Shown: positions 40,952 to 43,290 of the stretch, piece after piece
Layout: each line of letters opens with the position of its first letter
Numbering within the stretch: the first letter of the stretch is position 1
Origin: Acidobacteriota bacterium
GTDB taxonomy: Bacteria; Acidobacteriota; Vicinamibacteria; Vicinamibacterales; UBA8438
DNA length: 43,290 bases
Direction of reading: 5' to 3'
Assembly: GCA_015659035.1 (NCBI GenBank)
Contig: DQNS01000126.1
Coordinates: forward strand, 1-43,290
The notes under the pieces: model-generated
The model's database searches: none
What the model was told of the DNA's origin: nothing
The model's input: only the letters and a program-made list of their open reading frames with translations
Translations under genes and position numbers: made by a program

Positions 40952-42595
40952 CTAGTTTGCGCCTTCGCGGATCGTCGGATACGCGATGCCGAGCTGCTCG
41001 AGATACGTGTCGTGCTTCGACGGGTCGAAGTAGTACTTTTCGAGCTCGGGCTTGAACTGTTCCATGATCGCCCGGTTCAGCCAGACTGCCGGTTCGTCCT
41101 GCGGGCGGAGGAACGAGGTGTATTCCATGTCCTTCTGCTGGACGTTCTCGAAGTAGTCGTTCGCCTGCTCGAGCAGCTCCGGGGTCAGCAGGATATCGAG
41201 CAGCGTCCGGGCGTAGACCTTGGCGCCGGCGGTCGCGCCCTTGTGGGCAATCGGGGTCGCCATCGCGATCGCCTTGTTCCAGTTGTGCCCCTGGCCGCCC
41301 GAGATGTTCGACGGGAACCGGAGCGACACGGTCGGCACCACCCAGGAGATGTCGCCGATGTCGTCCGACCCGCCGCCCCGCCGCTCGCGGTCCGGGATGT
41401 CCTCGCGTCCACGCAGCTCCTCATTGACCTCCGTCGACAGGCCCCGCTCTTCGGCGCCCAGCATCTTCTGCACCGCCTTGGCCATCCGCTGGTCCGCGTC
41501 GCTCCACTCTGGCAGTCCCACCTCGAGGATATTGGTGTGCACCGCCTCGGCGAGCGGTTTGTTCATGTGCTGGGGCCAGGCGGCGCCGAGCACGCGCGAG
41601 TCGACGGTGGTGCTGGTCATCATCGCGGCGCCCTCGGAGATCTCGTTGCCGAGCTCCCACATCCGCATGATGCTCGGGTAGTCGGTCTCGCGGAAGAAGT
41701 ACCAGACGGCCGCGGTCGGCGGGACCACATTCGGCTGGTCGCCGCCGTCGGTGATGACGTAGTGCGAGCGCTGCTGGATCCGCAGGTGCTCGCGGCGGTA
41801 GTTCCAGCCGATGTTCATCAGCTCGACCGCGTCGAGCGCGCTGCGGCCGTCCCACGGCGAGCCGGCGCCGTGGGCACTCTCACCCTCGAACAGATACTCG
41901 ACCGATATCATCCCGTTGCCGCCGCTCTCGCCCCAGCTCACGGTCATGCCGTTGCTGACGTGGGAATAGAGGACCACGTCGACGTCGTCGAACAGGCCGG
42001 CGCGCACGTAGTGCGCCTTGGTGCCGAGCTGCTCCTCGGCGATCCCCGGCCAGATCTTGAGCGTGCCCGGCAGCCCGTCACGCTCCATAATCTTCTTGAC
42101 CGCGAGCGCGGCGGTCACCATGAGCGCCTGCCCCGCGTTGTGTCCCTCGCCGTGGCCGGGCGCCCCCTTGATTAACGCGTCGCGATAGGCCACACCCGGC
42201 TTCTGCGACGCCTGCGGGATGCCGTCGACGTCGGTGCCGAGCGCGATGACCGGCGCGCCCGAGCCCCAGCTGGCCCACCACGCACTCGGGATGCCCGCGA
42301 CGCCCAGCTCGACGGTGAAGCCGTTGTCCTCGAGGATGCCGGTCACGTAGCGCTGTGTCTCGAACTCCTGAAAGCCCAGCTCGTTGAAGCTGTAGATCAT
42401 GTCGACCATTTGCTGGGTAAAGTCGCGCCGGCTCTCCACGTCGACGACCGCTTCGTTCTTGAGGTCCTCGAGTCGGGCGTCCTCCTGCAACGGTGCGGCC
42501 TCGATGACCAGCGGCTCTGGCTGTGCCAGCGCAAAGACGACGAGCGTCGCGGCGGTCGCGAAGGCGGTAGTCCAGGTCAGCTGTGTGACACGCAT
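40952..42595 (-). CDS. Secreted M20-family amidohydrolase (AbgB-like), copy 2
   Basis: 547 aa and closely similar to copy 1 over the whole mature region, so the pair is a tandem duplication. The N-terminal signal (FATAATLVVFALAQPEPLVIEA) differs completely. Metal-site stretches are IALGTDVDGIPQASQ, APGHGEGHNAGQAL, GIAEEQLGTKAHYV and SGGQGHNWNKAIAMATP. GGGGGAA precedes ATG 42595. It heads the leftward pair. The 240-bp gap to the rightward mtaB-type gene must hold its promoter, which I could not place. Confidence 0.88.
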   Translation of the reverse strand: MRVTQLTWTTAFATAATLVVFALAQPEPLVIEAAPLQEDARLEDLKNEAVVDVESRRDFTQQMVDMIYSFNELGFQEFETQRYVTGILEDNGFTVELGVAGIPSAWWASWGSGAPVIALGTDVDGIPQASQKPGVAYRDALIKGAPGHGEGHNAGQALMVTAALAVKKIMERDGLPGTLKIWPGIAEEQLGTKAHYVRAGLFDDVDVVLYSHVSNGMTVSWGESGGNGMISVEYLFEGESAHGAGSPWDGRSALDAVELMNIGWNYRREHLRIQQRSHYVITDGGDQPNVVPPTAAVWYFFRETDYPSIMRMWELGNEISEGAAMMTSTTVDSRVLGAAWPQHMNKPLAEAVHTNILEVGLPEWSDADQRMAKAVQKMLGAEERGLSTEVNEELRGREDIPDRERRGGGSDDIGDISWVVPTVSLRFPSNISGGQGHNWNKAIAMATPIAHKGATAGAKVYARTLLDILLTPELLEQANDYFENVQQKDMEYTSFLRPQDEPAVWLNRAIMEQFKPELEKYYFDPSKHDTYLEQLGIAYPTIREGAN

Positions 42596-42835
42596 GTGGT
42601 TCCCCCGAAGATACGGTGCACGACGTTGACGAGTTCTTGACCGTGTGTGTGACGTCCGATCCTATGCCAGTTGCGGGCCCCAGGTCAGCCCAAAAAGACG
42701 TCCGGCCGCGACCCGGTGTTCGCGCTCCCCGACTGGTTTCAGATGATCGTGGTAGTGTTGCGGCGATTGCATGACCACTGAACAGAGACTGGCGACACCG
42801 TCCAGCTTCTCCCGCCACCGGTAGGGCACATCCCC

Positions 42836-43290
42836 TTGCGTTACGCCATCGCGACGTTCGGGTGCCGTGTGAACCAGGCCGATTCTCTGCAGCTCGAGAT
42901 GCGGCTGCGGGCGCGCGGGGGTACCCGCGCGCCGCTGGACGAGGCGGATCTGGTCGTGGTCAACACCTGTTCGGTGACCGCCACGGCGGACCATGGCGCC
43001 CGGCAGACGCTGCGCCGGGTCGCGCGGCTCAACCCCGACGCGCGGGTGGTCGCCACCGGGTGCTACGCCACGCGCGCGGGAGACGAGATCGCCGCGCTGC
43101 CCGGATCGCCCGACGTCGTCCCGAACGACGAGAAGGACATGCTCGTCGACCGGGTGCTGCCGCGAGTCGAGACCACCGCGCAACGGTTTGGAGACGGGCC
43201 CGGCGCGTGCGGTGCGCTGGTGTCGCCCGGTGTCGTCGGTCGGGTGGCCTTCATGCTCCGGGTGCAGACCGGGTGCGACGAGCCGTGCGC
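42836..43290 (+). CDS. mtaB: tRNA methylthiotransferase, MtaB type (partial)
   Basis: 151 codons before the right edge. The N-terminal MTTase domain shows YAIATFGCRVNQADSLQLEM, NTCSVTATADHGARQTLRR and ATGCYATRAG, giving the three cysteines of the auxiliary cluster. The last visible residues, RVQTGCDEPC, begin the radical-SAM cysteine motif. The GCRVNQ form and TCSVTA fit MtaB (t6A37 modification) better than MiaB. The start is taken as TTG 42836, since no ATG or GTG fits the family opening; the Shine-Dalgarno is weak. Confidence 0.85.
   Translation, partial: MRYAIATFGCRVNQADSLQLEMRLRARGGTRAPLDEADLVVVNTCSVTATADHGARQTLRRVARLNPDARVVATGCYATRAGDEIAALPGSPDVVPNDEKDMLVDRVLPRVETTAQRFGDGPGACGALVSPGVVGRVAFMLRVQTGCDEPC

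Overview
The window is GC-rich, densely coded chromosomal DNA with no rRNA, tRNA, CRISPR array, phage or intact transposase that I can find. Gene content and protein style suggest an Acidobacteriota member, probably Vicinamibacteria-like. Pointers are a bacterial deoxyhypusine-synthase-like enzyme, the pairing of a haem/copper monooxygenase-like protein with a small secreted partner, M20 hydrolase paralogues, and many dispersed intergenic repeats. This placement is inference; no marker gene was compared.

Layout. 1-0.9 kb: end of purD, then purE. 1.07-10.8 kb: a nearly complete arginine pathway in two divergent units, argC-argB-argD-short argA-argJ-argF leftward and argR-argG-argH rightward, with ArgR-box-like palindromes and promoters between argC and argR. 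11.1-14.5 kb: a zinc-ribbon/disordered protein, fabI, a small membrane protein and the deoxyhypusine-synthase-like enzyme. 14.5-15.7 kb: queC and queD, divergent with 8 bp between start codons. 15.8-19.4 kb: a metal-homeostasis island with a DtxR/MntR regulator, a two-domain multicopper oxidase, a ZIP permease and a cupredoxin. 19.6-21.1 kb: two overlapping unknown genes, then a gene graveyard. 21.1-25.5 kb: ferredoxin, CoA-transferase, aminotransferase and rmuC. 25.7-31.5 kb: a sulfur and Fe-S island with a cysteine synthase-rhodanese fusion, JAMM protease, sulfur-carrier pro-protein, E1-like enzyme-rhodanese, Rrf2 regulator, cysteine desulfurase and A-type Fe-S carrier. 31.7-33.2 kb: trehalose-6-phosphate synthase. 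33.2-39.1 kb: a disturbed region with composite repeats, a small inverted-repeat element, a 5'-broken cytochrome/monooxygenase gene, gene fragments and an HD-GYP protein that has lost its GGDEF domain. 39.2-42.6 kb: tandem secreted M20 peptidase paralogues. The right edge cuts an mtaB-type methylthiotransferase.

The most coherent system is the sulfur island. The sulfur carrier ends Gly-Gly-Gly-Arg-Ala, so a protease must expose its diglycine, and the JAMM protease gene lies next to it. The E1-like enzyme would then load sulfur, and the cysteine synthase-rhodanese fusion would use it. A second theme is the repeats. Heptad arrays, some in facing pairs, a composite palindromic cassette and three other repeat types fill most long intergenic gaps, and in at least three genes (purD, argB, queC) they supply the last codons and the stop.
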